In this document: positions 8,529-16,435 of the stretch, one piece after another | Numbering within the stretch: position 1 is the stretch's first letter | How the letters are laid out: every line of letters starts with the position of its first letter | NCBI RefSeq assembly: GCF_003946305.1 | Contig: NZ_RHNS01000002.1 | Location: forward strand, 124,001-188,000 | Direction: 5' to 3' | Source of the DNA: Lacticaseibacillus porcinae | Lineage (GTDB): Bacteria > Bacillota > Bacilli > Lactobacillales > Lactobacillaceae | Length of the DNA stretch: 64,000 nt | The notes under the pieces: model-generated | Databases searched by the model: none | Told to the model about the DNA's origin: nothing | Seen by the model: only the letters and a program-made list of their open reading frames with translations | Program-made: the position numbers and the translations under genes

Positions 8529-8806
8529 TTATGGTCAATTGTTGAATTGGAATAGACCAAAGAGAAAAGTGTTAGTTAGTGAAGACTATATTAGCATTTT
8601 GGTCTAGTCCAACTCATTTTACCAGAAATTCTTCCTTTTCTTTGTGGCAAACACTCTTAAGAATAACTGTGATAGTCAGTTAAAAAAATCTATGGTACAA
8701 TGGCACAAGCAACGTTTTGCATGAGAAAAGCAAGACGACGAGGCGCGGCAAGATGAGAATTTTGTCATCGCCTCAAAATAGGTGAAAATGACAAAGGAGT
8801 CCAATC
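8529..8806. other. Gene-free stretch before the response regulator
   Basis: 278 bases that hold only the extended -10 promoter at 8694-8701. The rest is AT-rich, without a clear repeat or hairpin. Confidence 0.4.
8694..8701 (+). promoter_or_regulatory. Extended -10 promoter for the two-component system
   Basis: TGG-TACAAT with the TACAAT hexamer at 8696-8701 forms an extended -10 element about 105 bases before the response regulator start. No good -35 hexamer is present, which fits an extended -10 promoter or activator dependence. Confidence 0.4.
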
Positions 8807-9493
8807 ATGAGCCGAATTTTAATTATTGAAGATGAGAAAAACCTCGCCCGCTTCGTCGAACTGGAATTGAAGCACGAAGGTTACGAAACTGCCGTGCACT
8901 TTAACGGGCGCACAGGCCTTGAAGCTGCGTTAAGCGAAGACTGGGATGCGATCTTGCTTGACTTGATGTTGCCAGAACTCAACGGGTTAGAAGTTTGCCG
9001 TCGCGTTCGCCAAACCAAAAACACCCCAATTATCATGATGACTGCTCGCGATTCTGTGATCGACCGCGTTTCTGGTTTGGATCATGGGGCTGACGACTAT
9101 ATCGTTAAGCCTTTTGCGATTGAAGAATTGCTGGCTCGTTTACGCGCTTTGCTTCGCCGGATCTCTATCGAAGGCGAACATAACGCCGCTAAGCAAACCA
9201 CTTTGACTTATCGCGACTTGACCATTGAAAAAGAAAACCGCGTGGTTCGTCGTGGCGACGACATCATCGAACTGACCAAACGTGAATACGAATTGCTGTT
9301 GACTTTGATGGAAAACATCAACGTTGTCTTAGCGCGTGACGTTTTGTTGTCTAAAGTTTGGGGCTACAACTCTGATGTTGAAACTAACGTCGTGGATGTT
9401 TATGTCCGCTACATTCGCAACAAGATCGATCGTGCTGGCGAACCTAGCTATATCCAAACCGTTCGGGGAACCGGTTACGTCATGCGCTCGTGA
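8807..9493 (+). CDS. arlR: OmpR-family response regulator, ArlR-like
   Basis: 228-aa response regulator that binds DNA when phosphorylated. The receiver domain has the acidic pair E8-D9, phosphoacceptor D52 (in LLDLMLP), T79 and K101 (IVKPF). A winged-helix output domain follows, with the ELTKREYELL and VRGTGYVM signatures. Over its whole length it resembles staphylococcal ArlR, including the LARF.ELEL stretch after the acidic pocket. AAAGGAG precedes ATG 8807. The histidine kinase gene overlaps its stop codon, so the two form one operon. The target genes cannot be told from this window. Confidence 0.9.
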   Translation: MSRILIIEDEKNLARFVELELKHEGYETAVHFNGRTGLEAALSEDWDAILLDLMLPELNGLEVCRRVRQTKNTPIIMMTARDSVIDRVSGLDHGADDYIVKPFAIEELLARLRALLRRISIEGEHNAAKQTTLTYRDLTIEKENRVVRRGDDIIELTKREYELLLTLMENINVVLARDVLLSKVWGYNSDVETNVVDVYVRYIRNKIDRAGEPSYIQTVRGTGYVMRS

Positions 9494-11061
9494 TCAACGA
9501 ATCGCAACCAAAACCCAGACGTCGCTTACCGTTAGCGGTTAAGTGGACGACTGTGGTCGGGGTGGGCATTTTCGTGACGTTTTTGGTGTTTTCATTGGTG
9601 CTTTATGGCGCGACTGGCAGAATTTTGAGGTCGCAAGAACAGCGCACCTTACAAGATACCTTAAGCGCCGTTGAGCAGCGATTGTCCCCGATCGCCTCGA
9701 AGCTCACTGTTGACAATGTCACCCCATTACTTGAAATCGACGGTAGTGACTACCAAACCAGTGCTGGCACTGGTGTATCGCTGGTCGGCGGCAATGATGA
9801 ATCTGTGTTTGCGGATTCCGTCATTCAAAAACTGTCCCGTGCTGACGTGTCACTAGCGGTGTACAGCAATTCAGGCGTTGAATTGTACAGTACGCGCAGT
9901 GAAGATCAGCCGCTGGTGAAAACCAAAACCACCACTTACAAAATGATCCAAAAAGGTGATTTCAACGGCATGATCGTCTCTGCGCCGATCGTGTCATCGA
10001 CCACTGGCAAGCACCTCGGTTATGTCCAAATCACTGATCGCATGCAAGCCACTCATGCCACCATGCGGCGGTTGTTGAACATGATTTTGATCTTAAGCGG
10101 CGTCGCATTGTTAGTGTCACTTTTGATGGGCTTCATTATGTCCCGCCGCTTCCTCAAGCCGATCCGTTCGATCACCAAAACCATTGCCGTGGTCAACGAC
10201 GAACCGCAATCTGAAGTCCGCATTCCACAACTCAAACAAAACGATGAACTCGGCGATTTGGTCAATGAATTCAACGGTATGCTTGATCGCATTCAGCGCT
10301 TCATCGATCAACAAGCGGTGTTTGTCACCGATGTCTCGCATGAATTGCGGACTCCCGTGGCGATTTTGGAAGGGCATTTGCAACTGTTGAATCGCTGGGG
10401 CAAAGATGATCCAGAGGTTTTAGATGAATCGTTGACTGCCAGTTTGCAAGAAGTGACCCGCATGAAGTCGTTGATCCAAGAAATGCTGGATCTGACCCGT
10501 GCTGATCAAGTTGACGTCCAATTTCCTAATGCGGTGGTCGATCTCAACCAACTGGTGGAACAAGTGGTCAATGATTTCACGATGATCCATCCAGATTTCG
10601 TGTTTATCTTAGACAACGACTTGCAAGGGCCAGTATGGGTACGAATGTATCGCAATCACTTGGAACAAGTGATGATCATTTTGTTGGACAATGCGGTTAA
10701 ATATTCAACCACGCGCAAAGAAATTCATGTCTCTGCGGCGACTAATACCGATGGAGCAGCCATTGCCGTCCAAGATTTCGGTGAAGGCTTATCCAATGAA
10801 GATCGCCAGCGCGTTTTCAACCGCTTCTATCGTGTCGACAAAGCCCGTTCGCGGGAAAAAGGTGGCAACGGCTTAGGGTTGTCCATCGCGCAACAATTAA
10901 TCGAAAGCTATCATGGTGAGATTTCTGTGGATTCTGCGTTAGGCCATGGGTCAAGTTTCCGGATCGACTTGCCGACGATCACGCCTGATGTGGCTGAACA
11001 TTTGCAAAGTTTAGCGGATGCGCAAGCACCTGAAGATCCCTTCAAAGATAGTCAACTTTAA
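9490..11061 (+). CDS. arlS: Sensor histidine kinase, ArlS-like
   Basis: 523-aa membrane kinase partner of the preceding regulator. Transmembrane helix 1 lies at about residues 18-40, an extracellular sensor domain of about 150 residues follows, and helix 2 lies near residues 195-217. HAMP linker, HisKA with phosphorylated H284 (VSHELRTP) and HATPase with LLDNAVKYS, DFGEGL and GNGLGLSI come next. The GTG start at 9490 overlaps the regulator stop (GTGA), which couples translation. A strong terminator follows at 11068. The signal sensed is unknown; ArlS homologues respond to envelope or metabolic stress. Confidence 0.9.
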   Translation: MINESQPKPRRRLPLAVKWTTVVGVGIFVTFLVFSLVLYGATGRILRSQEQRTLQDTLSAVEQRLSPIASKLTVDNVTPLLEIDGSDYQTSAGTGVSLVGGNDESVFADSVIQKLSRADVSLAVYSNSGVELYSTRSEDQPLVKTKTTTYKMIQKGDFNGMIVSAPIVSSTTGKHLGYVQITDRMQATHATMRRLLNMILILSGVALLVSLLMGFIMSRRFLKPIRSITKTIAVVNDEPQSEVRIPQLKQNDELGDLVNEFNGMLDRIQRFIDQQAVFVTDVSHELRTPVAILEGHLQLLNRWGKDDPEVLDESLTASLQEVTRMKSLIQEMLDLTRADQVDVQFPNAVVDLNQLVEQVVNDFTMIHPDFVFILDNDLQGPVWVRMYRNHLEQVMIILLDNAVKYSTTRKEIHVSAATNTDGAAIAVQDFGEGLSNEDRQRVFNRFYRVDKARSREKGGNGLGLSIAQQLIESYHGEISVDSALGHGSSFRIDLPTITPDVAEHLQSLADAQAPEDPFKDSQL

Positions 11062-11067
11062 CCATTG

Positions 11068-11099
11068 GCCTCAACTCAAAGATGAGTTGAGGCTTTTTT
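11068..11099 (+). terminator. Terminator after the ArlRS-like operon
   Basis: GCCTCAACTCA / TGAGTTGAGGC stem with a three- to four-base loop and a run of six T residues. Confidence 0.88.
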
Positions 11100-11188
11100 G
11101 TGCTACCATTTCCTGAAATTCAGTGGACCACAAATGCCGAGAATTCAGGCTTTTGCTGGGATAATATGCGGAAAATATTCATCTTTTC

Positions 11189-11217
11189 TTGACATTTTCT
11201 TAAAAAAGTCGCATATT
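11189..11217 (+). promoter_or_regulatory. Promoter of the YhgE/Pip-like gene
   Basis: TTGACA at 11189-11194, 17-base spacer, CATATT at 11212-11217. The resulting leader holds two inverted repeats described separately. Confidence 0.65.
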
Positions 11218-11227
11218 TAAAAACATG

Positions 11228-11276
11228 TTAATGGCGTATACAATATATCCCGTTAACACGTAACCCGAATTGGGTC
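11228..11276. promoter_or_regulatory. Inverted repeats in the YhgE/Pip-like gene leader
   Basis: GTTAATGG...CCCGTTAAC (11228-11258, arms nearly matching) flanks an AT-rich centre with TATACAATATAT; ACCC-GAAT-GGGT (about 11264-11276) follows just before the gene. Position right after the -10 box makes the first a plausible operator, possibly for the MarR protein encoded downstream. That link is inference. Confidence 0.4.
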
Positions 11277-11307
11277 GCGATCAATGACTAAAGGAGTTGA
11301 CAAGCAA

Positions 11308-14300
11308 GTGATCAAGCGAGAGTTGAAGTTGATCACCGCTCACAAGGGGCTCATGTGGGCGATGATCGCAGTGATCTTGATTCCATTTTTCTACTCGTTT
11401 TGTTTTCTGACCAGTGCCTGGGATCCTTATGGAAATACTGGTAAGATCCCAGTCGCGGTAGTGAATCTCGATCAACCTGCCACTTTGGAAGGGAAAAAGA
11501 TCCAGGCTGGCGCGGATACAGTCGCACAATTGCATGACGATTCACAATTAGAATGGCATTTCGTCAGTGCGGCTAAAGCTGCCCAAGGGCTTAAAAATAA
11601 CAAGTTTTATACTGTGGTGACGATCCCCAAGGATTTTTCTAAAGATGCTGCCACGGTGTTAGATGCCAACCCTAAGCAGATGAAGCTTACATACGAAACC
11701 AATGGTTCATTGAACTATGTTTCTGAGATCATCAGCCAAGTTGGGGTCGATCGGTTAAATAGCAAAATCAAAGAAAAACTCACCACCGCCTTTTCCACTG
11801 AATTGTTCAATAAAATCGGTGAAATTGGTGGCAAGCTAAAAACTGCAGCTGATGGAGCAAAGCAGTTAGACGATGGCTTGATCAAATATACCAATGGGGT
11901 CAAGCAAGCAGATGATGGTGTGACCCAGATAAATGATTCTGTACCACAATTATCTAGCGGTGTTCAACAACTCGCAGATGGCGGGAACAAATTATATACT
12001 GGTGTCGGCCAACTCCAAGCTAAAGTACCAGAATTGTCCAGTGGGGTGTCACAGCTGACTCTGGGTGGTCAACAACTCAATGCTGGCTTGGGAGACTTGA
12101 ATGCGCAAGTGCCTGTATTGTCTGATGGGATCATTAAGTTGACTGCCGGCGGCGTGAAGCTGACTAATGGTTTAGGCGACTTACAATTACAAGTCCCGAC
12201 CTTGGCAGATGGCGTATCGAAGTTAACGGTTGGTTCTGGTCAAGTGACTGCAGGCCTTGGCGATCTTCAACTTAAATTACCAACGCTGAAAGATGGTGTG
12301 GTTAAATTAGTCGCAGGGAGCGCCGAATTAAATGACGGCTTGGAAAAGCTGGATCTACAAATGCCAGCCTTATCTGATGGTGTCAGTCAGTTAGCTGACG
12401 GCGGCGCTCAACTCAAAGATGGCCTCGGTAAGCTACAAGCACAAGTGCCAGACTTAGCAGATGGCGTGTCGCAATTAAATGATGGCGTCAATCAATACGT
12501 CGATGGCTCCGATCAAATCACCAGTGGGATCAGCGTGTTGTATAGCAAGAGCATTGCCGACAAAACCCAAAATCTAATGCAATTGGCTGACGGCCTGAAG
12601 ACTTTAAATGGGAATGTTCCGGCGTTATCTCAAGGCGTTTCTGATTTATACAATGGTGCCGTGGCAATCAATGCCCAAGTCAATGGGAACACTGATGATA
12701 CTGATTTAGTCAAAAGTGTGAATGCCTTATCAACTGGGATGGATCAGTTGTATCGGGCGGTAACTACTAAGTCCACAGATGCCAATGGCACGCAATATCC
12801 TGCCATGCAAGATGGCGTCCAACAATTAGTCGATGGTTTGGAGAATCTCCAAAAAGCGACAGTTACAGGGTCGCCAAATCTCCCGACTGCAACGAGTCAA
12901 CTGAGTGCGGCGATGAGCAAACTGCACAACACTGTAAGCAGTCAAATTGATATGTTCCACAAATTTTATTCTGCAGACAAATATCCAGCTACCTCAAGCA
13001 TGTTCGGTGCTGGTAGCGGGTTCATGAAGGAAGCAACTGCAGTCAAAAATGATGTGAATGATGCTAATAATCAGATGGAAGCCGCGATTGACAAAGTTTC
13101 CGATCCTGATCAACAACAAGCGCTTAAAGAAGCTTTCGAGAAACAAACGAAGGCTTCAACTGCGGCGTCGACGAAACTGACAACAGCAATGATGGTCCTG
13201 AACACAGTTGATTACAACTTGACCACGACGGATCGTGAGGATAATACCAATGCCGCAACTGGGGTCGCTGATCCGAAAGGGTTGTTAACTGCTGTTTCCG
13301 AATTCGATACGAATTTGAAGACGTTGAGTGGTTCCTTAAATGATCCTCAAGCGATTCCTGGTATGAGTCAAAAGTTGACTTATTCACAATCAATCGCACA
13401 ACTTGTCGCTGGGATCAAACATCTCAATGATAATATTCCAGCATTAGTGTCTGGGGCAAAGCAACTGGATGATGGCTTGGCGAGTCTGAACACCAAAGCG
13501 CCACAATTATCAAGTGGTGTGACCCAGCTCACTGATGGCTTAGGCCAGCTGAATGGGCAAGTGCCAACCTTGTCTTCTGGGGTTTCTGATCTTTATGAAG
13601 GCTCCAAGACGATTTACAACGGCACCACTGATCCAACTGGTGTTGATCAAAATGAATACACTTTGACTCAAGCATTGACTGCGTTGAATAACGGTGGTCA
13701 AAAACTATCAGCGAATTCGACGGCACTAAAGACTGGTGTGAGTCAATTAAACGCCAGTGTCCCAACTTTAACTGCCGGGGTGCATGACTTATATGATGGC
13801 GCTGATCAAGAATCTACTGGTTTGGACAACCTCAAGAGTCAAGTGCCAGCGTTAGTATCTGGTGTGAGTCAGCTACACACTGGTTCGACTCAGTTATATG
13901 ATGGCTTGGTGGAATTCAATGGCAATGTGCCGGCCTTGATTTCTGGAGTCGATCAACTTTACAGCGGCTCCGGTCAAGTTAGTGACGGCTTAACTCAATT
14001 GAATGGTAAGGTACCGGCATTAGTATCTGGTGTTAACCAGCTATATTCAGGATCTACTGAGTTAAGCAGTGGTTTGATCAAGTTGAACGGCAATACACCA
14101 GCTTTGGTTTCAGGGGTTGGTCAACTTTACACCGGTTCTGCACAATTAAGCACCGGCTTGACGCAACTTAACGGCAATGTTCCAGCCCTCGCTTCTGGTG
14201 TCAGCCAACTTTACAGCGGCTCAGGCCAGTTGCGTACCGGTTTAAACGAACTGAACAGCAAAGTCCCAGCCTTAAGTTCTGGGGTCAAGCAATTGAAGGA

Positions 14301-15057
14301 CGGCACCGGTCAATTGGTGGCAAATAATCACCAGCTCACTGATGGTAGCAACCAATTGTCGACTGGCTTAACTGACGGCTATCAACAAGTCGCAGCCACC
14401 AAGTTGACGAAGCTGACGGCTAAAATGTTCGCTTCACCTTCTAAAGACGTCCAAAAGAAATATACTCATGTGAAAAACTATGGGGCTGCCTTAGCACCTT
14501 ATGTCCTTGCCTTGGCTATGTTTGTCGCGATCATCATTTTCAACTTCGCTTATCCTATGAAGCGCAATGATGATGACGACGCTAGCTTGATTTCTTGGCT
14601 TGGGGGTAAAGTCTTAGTTGGTACTATGGTGGCAATCGTCGCAGCATTAGTTGAAGCCACTTTGATGTTAGTGATCGGTTTGCCAGTTGCTCACATCTTC
14701 GGCTTCTATGCGATGACGATCTTGTTTGCCTTATCTGCGATGTACTTGACGCAAGTGTTGAACCTTGCCTTTTCTCGCGTTGGCATTTTCATCGCGTTAG
14801 GATTACTCACGTTGAGTGGTTCTGGTGGGTTGTTCCCAGCACAAACGATTAGTCCTTTGTATGAAAGCACCCAGAAGTTCTTGCCGATGACTTACGCCAT
14901 CAACGGTTACCGTGATGCCATTTCTGGTGGGATCGCCAGTGGTACCGTGGTTTCCAGCATCTTCGTCTTAGTGATCGTTGCCTTATTGTCTCTGGCTTTG
15001 ATGATTCCAGCTGTTGGTTTACAATCAAATTGGAATCATGCAAGCGAAAAAGAGTAA
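11308..15057 (+). CDS. YhgE/Pip-type membrane protein with xxxLxxG repeats
   Basis: Very large (about 1249 aa) member of the YhgE/phage-infection-protein family. A transmembrane helix at about residues 12-33 (MWAMIAVILIPFFYSFCFL) is followed by about 1000 extracellular residues and a C-terminal ABC-2-like block of five or six helices (about 1070-1245). The outer part holds two blocks of 28-residue repeats of the form SGVxQLxxGSxQLxxGLxxLNGxVPAL (about 190-400 and 720-1045) separated by an irregular stretch. AAAGGAG (11290-11296) lies 11 bases before GTG 11308; ATG 11284 is in frame but has no ribosome site. Substrate or partner unknown; homologues are linked to phage adsorption and export. 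Confidence 0.88.
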   Translation: MIKRELKLITAHKGLMWAMIAVILIPFFYSFCFLTSAWDPYGNTGKIPVAVVNLDQPATLEGKKIQAGADTVAQLHDDSQLEWHFVSAAKAAQGLKNNKFYTVVTIPKDFSKDAATVLDANPKQMKLTYETNGSLNYVSEIISQVGVDRLNSKIKEKLTTAFSTELFNKIGEIGGKLKTAADGAKQLDDGLIKYTNGVKQADDGVTQINDSVPQLSSGVQQLADGGNKLYTGVGQLQAKVPELSSGVSQLTLGGQQLNAGLGDLNAQVPVLSDGIIKLTAGGVKLTNGLGDLQLQVPTLADGVSKLTVGSGQVTAGLGDLQLKLPTLKDGVVKLVAGSAELNDGLEKLDLQMPALSDGVSQLADGGAQLKDGLGKLQAQVPDLADGVSQLNDGVNQYVDGSDQITSGISVLYSKSIADKTQNLMQLADGLKTLNGNVPALSQGVSDLYNGAVAINAQVNGNTDDTDLVKSVNALSTGMDQLYRAVTTKSTDANGTQYPAMQDGVQQLVDGLENLQKATVTGSPNLPTATSQLSAAMSKLHNTVSSQIDMFHKFYSADKYPATSSMFGAGSGFMKEATAVKNDVNDANNQMEAAIDKVSDPDQQQALKEAFEKQTKASTAASTKLTTAMMVLNTVDYNLTTTDREDNTNAATGVADPKGLLTAVSEFDTNLKTLSGSLNDPQAIPGMSQKLTYSQSIAQLVAGIKHLNDNIPALVSGAKQLDDGLASLNTKAPQLSSGVTQLTDGLGQLNGQVPTLSSGVSDLYEGSKTIYNGTTDPTGVDQNEYTLTQALTALNNGGQKLSANSTALKTGVSQLNASVPTLTAGVHDLYDGADQESTGLDNLKSQVPALVSGVSQLHTGSTQLYDGLVEFNGNVPALISGVDQLYSGSGQVSDGLTQLNGKVPALVSGVNQLYSGSTELSSGLIKLNGNTPALVSGVGQLYTGSAQLSTGLTQLNGNVPALASGVSQLYSGSGQLRTGLNELNSKVPALSSGVKQLKDGTGQLVANNHQLTDGSNQLSTGLTDGYQQVAATKLTKLTAKMFASPSKDVQKKYTHVKNYGAALAPYVLALAMFVAIIIFNFAYPMKRNDDDDASLISWLGGKVLVGTMVAIVAALVEATLMLVIGLPVAHIFGFYAMTILFALSAMYLTQVLNLAFSRVGIFIALGLLTLSGSGGLFPAQTISPLYESTQKFLPMTYAINGYRDAISGGIASGTVVSSIFVLVIVALLSLALMIPAVGLQSNWNHASEKE
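11890..12520 (+). repeat. First block of 84-bp coding repeats
   Basis: Inside the YhgE/Pip-like gene, about seven diverged units of 28 codons, each reading roughly SGVxQLxxGGxxLxxGLGxLxxQVPxL. Divergence is high at the DNA level, so the block is old rather than recently expanded. Confidence 0.75.
13430..14370 (+). repeat. Second block of 84-bp coding repeats
   Basis: About ten units of the same 28-codon period. The units from about 13840 to 14290 are the most alike (YSGSxQLxxGLxQLNGxVPALxSGVxQL), suggesting more recent duplication or homogenisation than in the first block. Confidence 0.75.
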
Positions 15058-15093
15058 AATGTGATACTCTATATCCAATAGGGGGAATATAAG

Positions 15094-15549
15094 ATGGCCG
15101 AAACCGACTTGTTGGAAGCATATATCGAAGTCTACTTCAATGCGTTTAAGTACGTGGGCGACTTGATCTCAGAGCCGATGAAGGCTGACGGGATCTCATT
15201 TGAACAATTCTTGATCATGCGCGACTTAGCTGCAGGTGAGGAATTGGGTTTATCTGAAATTGCCAAAAAACGTGGTGTTACTCGCGCGGCGATTTCTCGG
15301 CAGATCAAGACCCTATTGGAAAAAGGCACTATCACGCAAGAACGCGACGATATCGATCGCAGACGGTTATACCTGCGGTTGACGGACCGCGGCGAAGAAA
15401 TCACCTTACGCTTGAACAAAGTGATCCATAAACGCTTTTATGATTGGGTCGATATGTTAGGCGAACAAGATGCGCATGAATTATTGCGGATCATGCGCCG
15501 CGTCGGCGAAACCATCATCGCCAAAGATAAAGCCGACCGCGGTGAATAA
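15094..15549 (+). CDS. MarR-family transcriptional regulator
   Basis: 151-aa winged-helix regulator. The recognition-helix region LSEIAKKRGVTRAAISRQIK and the wing with DIDRRRLYLRLTDRGEE are typical of MarR proteins. AGGGGGA precedes ATG 15094. It starts 36 bases after the YhgE/Pip-like gene in the same direction, so it is likely cotranscribed with it and may control it through the inverted repeat at 11228-11258; that is an inference. Its ligand is unknown. A terminator follows at 15553. Confidence 0.88.
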   Translation: MAETDLLEAYIEVYFNAFKYVGDLISEPMKADGISFEQFLIMRDLAAGEELGLSEIAKKRGVTRAAISRQIKTLLEKGTITQERDDIDRRRLYLRLTDRGEEITLRLNKVIHKRFYDWVDMLGEQDAHELLRIMRRVGETIIAKDKADRGE

Positions 15550-15552
15550 CAT

Positions 15553-15589
15553 TAAAGGAGTCAGACAAATTGTCTGGCTCCTTTTTCTT
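15553..15589 (+). terminator. Terminator after the MarR gene
   Basis: Stem AAAGGAG-CAGACAA / TTGTCTG-CTCCTTT with one mismatch, then TTTTTC. It ends the YhgE/Pip-marR operon. Confidence 0.85.
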
Positions 15590-15739
15590 TGAGCTATACC
15601 AATTGATGATTGGATCGAAAATCTGTGTCAGCGTCGTAGGCTGTCAGGTTTAGCTTTAATAATGTTCGACATCATGTATTTTCCGAATGTTGAGATCATT
15701 CGCTTTACGTCACATCGCCTGTGGCCAACCGATGGTGCA
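15590..15739. other. Gene-free stretch before the large inverted repeat
   Basis: 150 bases without ORF, promoter or clear structure. AGCTATACCA at 15592-15601 is repeated at 15936-15945, 344 bases apart, on either side of the inverted repeat; this may be chance or a mark of an old insertion. Confidence 0.3.
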
Positions 15740-15928
15740 GTGATTTAAAAGTGGGACGGAAGCTGGCTGGGTTGCCGTGGTGAGATTCTCGTTTGCGGTT
15801 TTACCGCTTACGAGAAGCCGCAGGGAAAGATCCACTTGGCGGTGAGCGTAGCGAAACGTCCAAGTTAGCTTTCCTGAGGACCCTCACCACGGAAAGCCGT
15901 ACCAGCTGGAGTCCCAATTTGAAATCAC
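15740..15928. repeat. 189-bp imperfect inverted repeat with internal hairpins
   Basis: Outer arms match over about 50 bases: GTGATTT...GGGAC..AGCTGG...CCGTGGTGAG on the left and its near complement ending GTCCCAATTTGAAATCAC on the right. Two local hairpins sit inside: CTCGT..GCGGT/ACCGC..ACGAG (about 15785-15815) and GGAAAG..ACTTGG/CCAAGT..CTTTCC (about 15822-15876). There is no coding capacity. It looks like a non-autonomous repeat unit or a structured RNA fold rather than a terminator. Only one copy is seen in this window. Confidence 0.6.
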
Positions 15929-16010
15929 GGAATAAAGCTATACCACTGACGGCTGGCCACGACGAAAATGAAAGTCTGAAACTTTTTTCACGAAAAAGAT
16001 TAAAAACCCG

Positions 16011-16039
16011 TTGACAAAAGATGAGAAAGAGATTATCTT
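16011..16039 (+). promoter_or_regulatory. Promoter of the trp operon
   Basis: Consensus TTGACA at 16011-16016, 17-base spacer, TATCTT at 16034-16039. Transcription would start near 16046, at the 5' end of the T-box leader. Confidence 0.75.
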
Positions 16040-16045
16040 ATTCAC

Positions 16046-16337
16046 AACAAAACAAGTTCGTCCATAAACCGTTGAGATGGAGATCAAGATCATTGTGCAC
16101 GCACAGAGAGCGGCCGTTGCTGGGAATGCCGTAGAACGCAGGTGATTAAATGGACCATCGAGGGACACCCCAAAAACTTTTGCGAGTCAGGGTGTACGTC
16201 AGGTATACGTCAGTTACCGGGAGAGTGTTAGCTCTTCGCCAAGTGGGGGTATAGGCTTTATTTAGATACCCAATTAAGGTGGCACCGCGGAATAATCCGT
16301 CCTTAAACAGCATGACTGTTTATGGGCGGATTTTTTG
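16046..16337 (+). promoter_or_regulatory. Tryptophan T-box riboswitch
   Basis: Leader that senses uncharged tRNA. Stem I carries AGAGAG (from 16104) and the specifier region GTGATTAAA-TGG-A with the Trp codon UGG at 16151-16153. The conserved AAGGTGGCACCGCGG element (16276-16290) is the T-box itself, and the competing terminator AATCCGTCC...GGGCGGATT followed by six T residues lies at 16292-16337. When tRNA-Trp is uncharged, pairing of its NCCA end with the GGTGGCACC bulge should stabilise the antiterminator and let trpD onwards be transcribed. Confidence 0.92.
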
Positions 16338-16363
16338 TATTCTATGAAAAACAGGTGACCACA

Positions 16364-16402
16364 ATGATGAACAAACGATGGCAACGCTTAGGACAATGTT
16401 GA
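16364..16402 (+). CDS. Possible 12-codon leader ORF with one Trp codon
   Basis: Between the T-box terminator and trpD, ATG 16364 opens a short frame, MMNKRWQRLGQC, that ends at TGA 16402. AGGTGA lies five bases upstream, a good ribosome site for such a short frame. It contains one TGG codon. It may be a chance ORF, or a small peptide whose translation affects trpD. No attenuator hairpin is evident after it, so a regulatory role is only a guess. Confidence 0.25.
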   Translation: MMNKRWQRLGQC

Positions 16403-16435
16403 ACGCTACTCAGACATTCCTGGGAGGAAACCCTT

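Noticed and set aside
11890-14370. CRISPR array
   Set aside because: The periodic DNA is coding, with an 84-base period of diverged units and no unique spacers between identical repeats.
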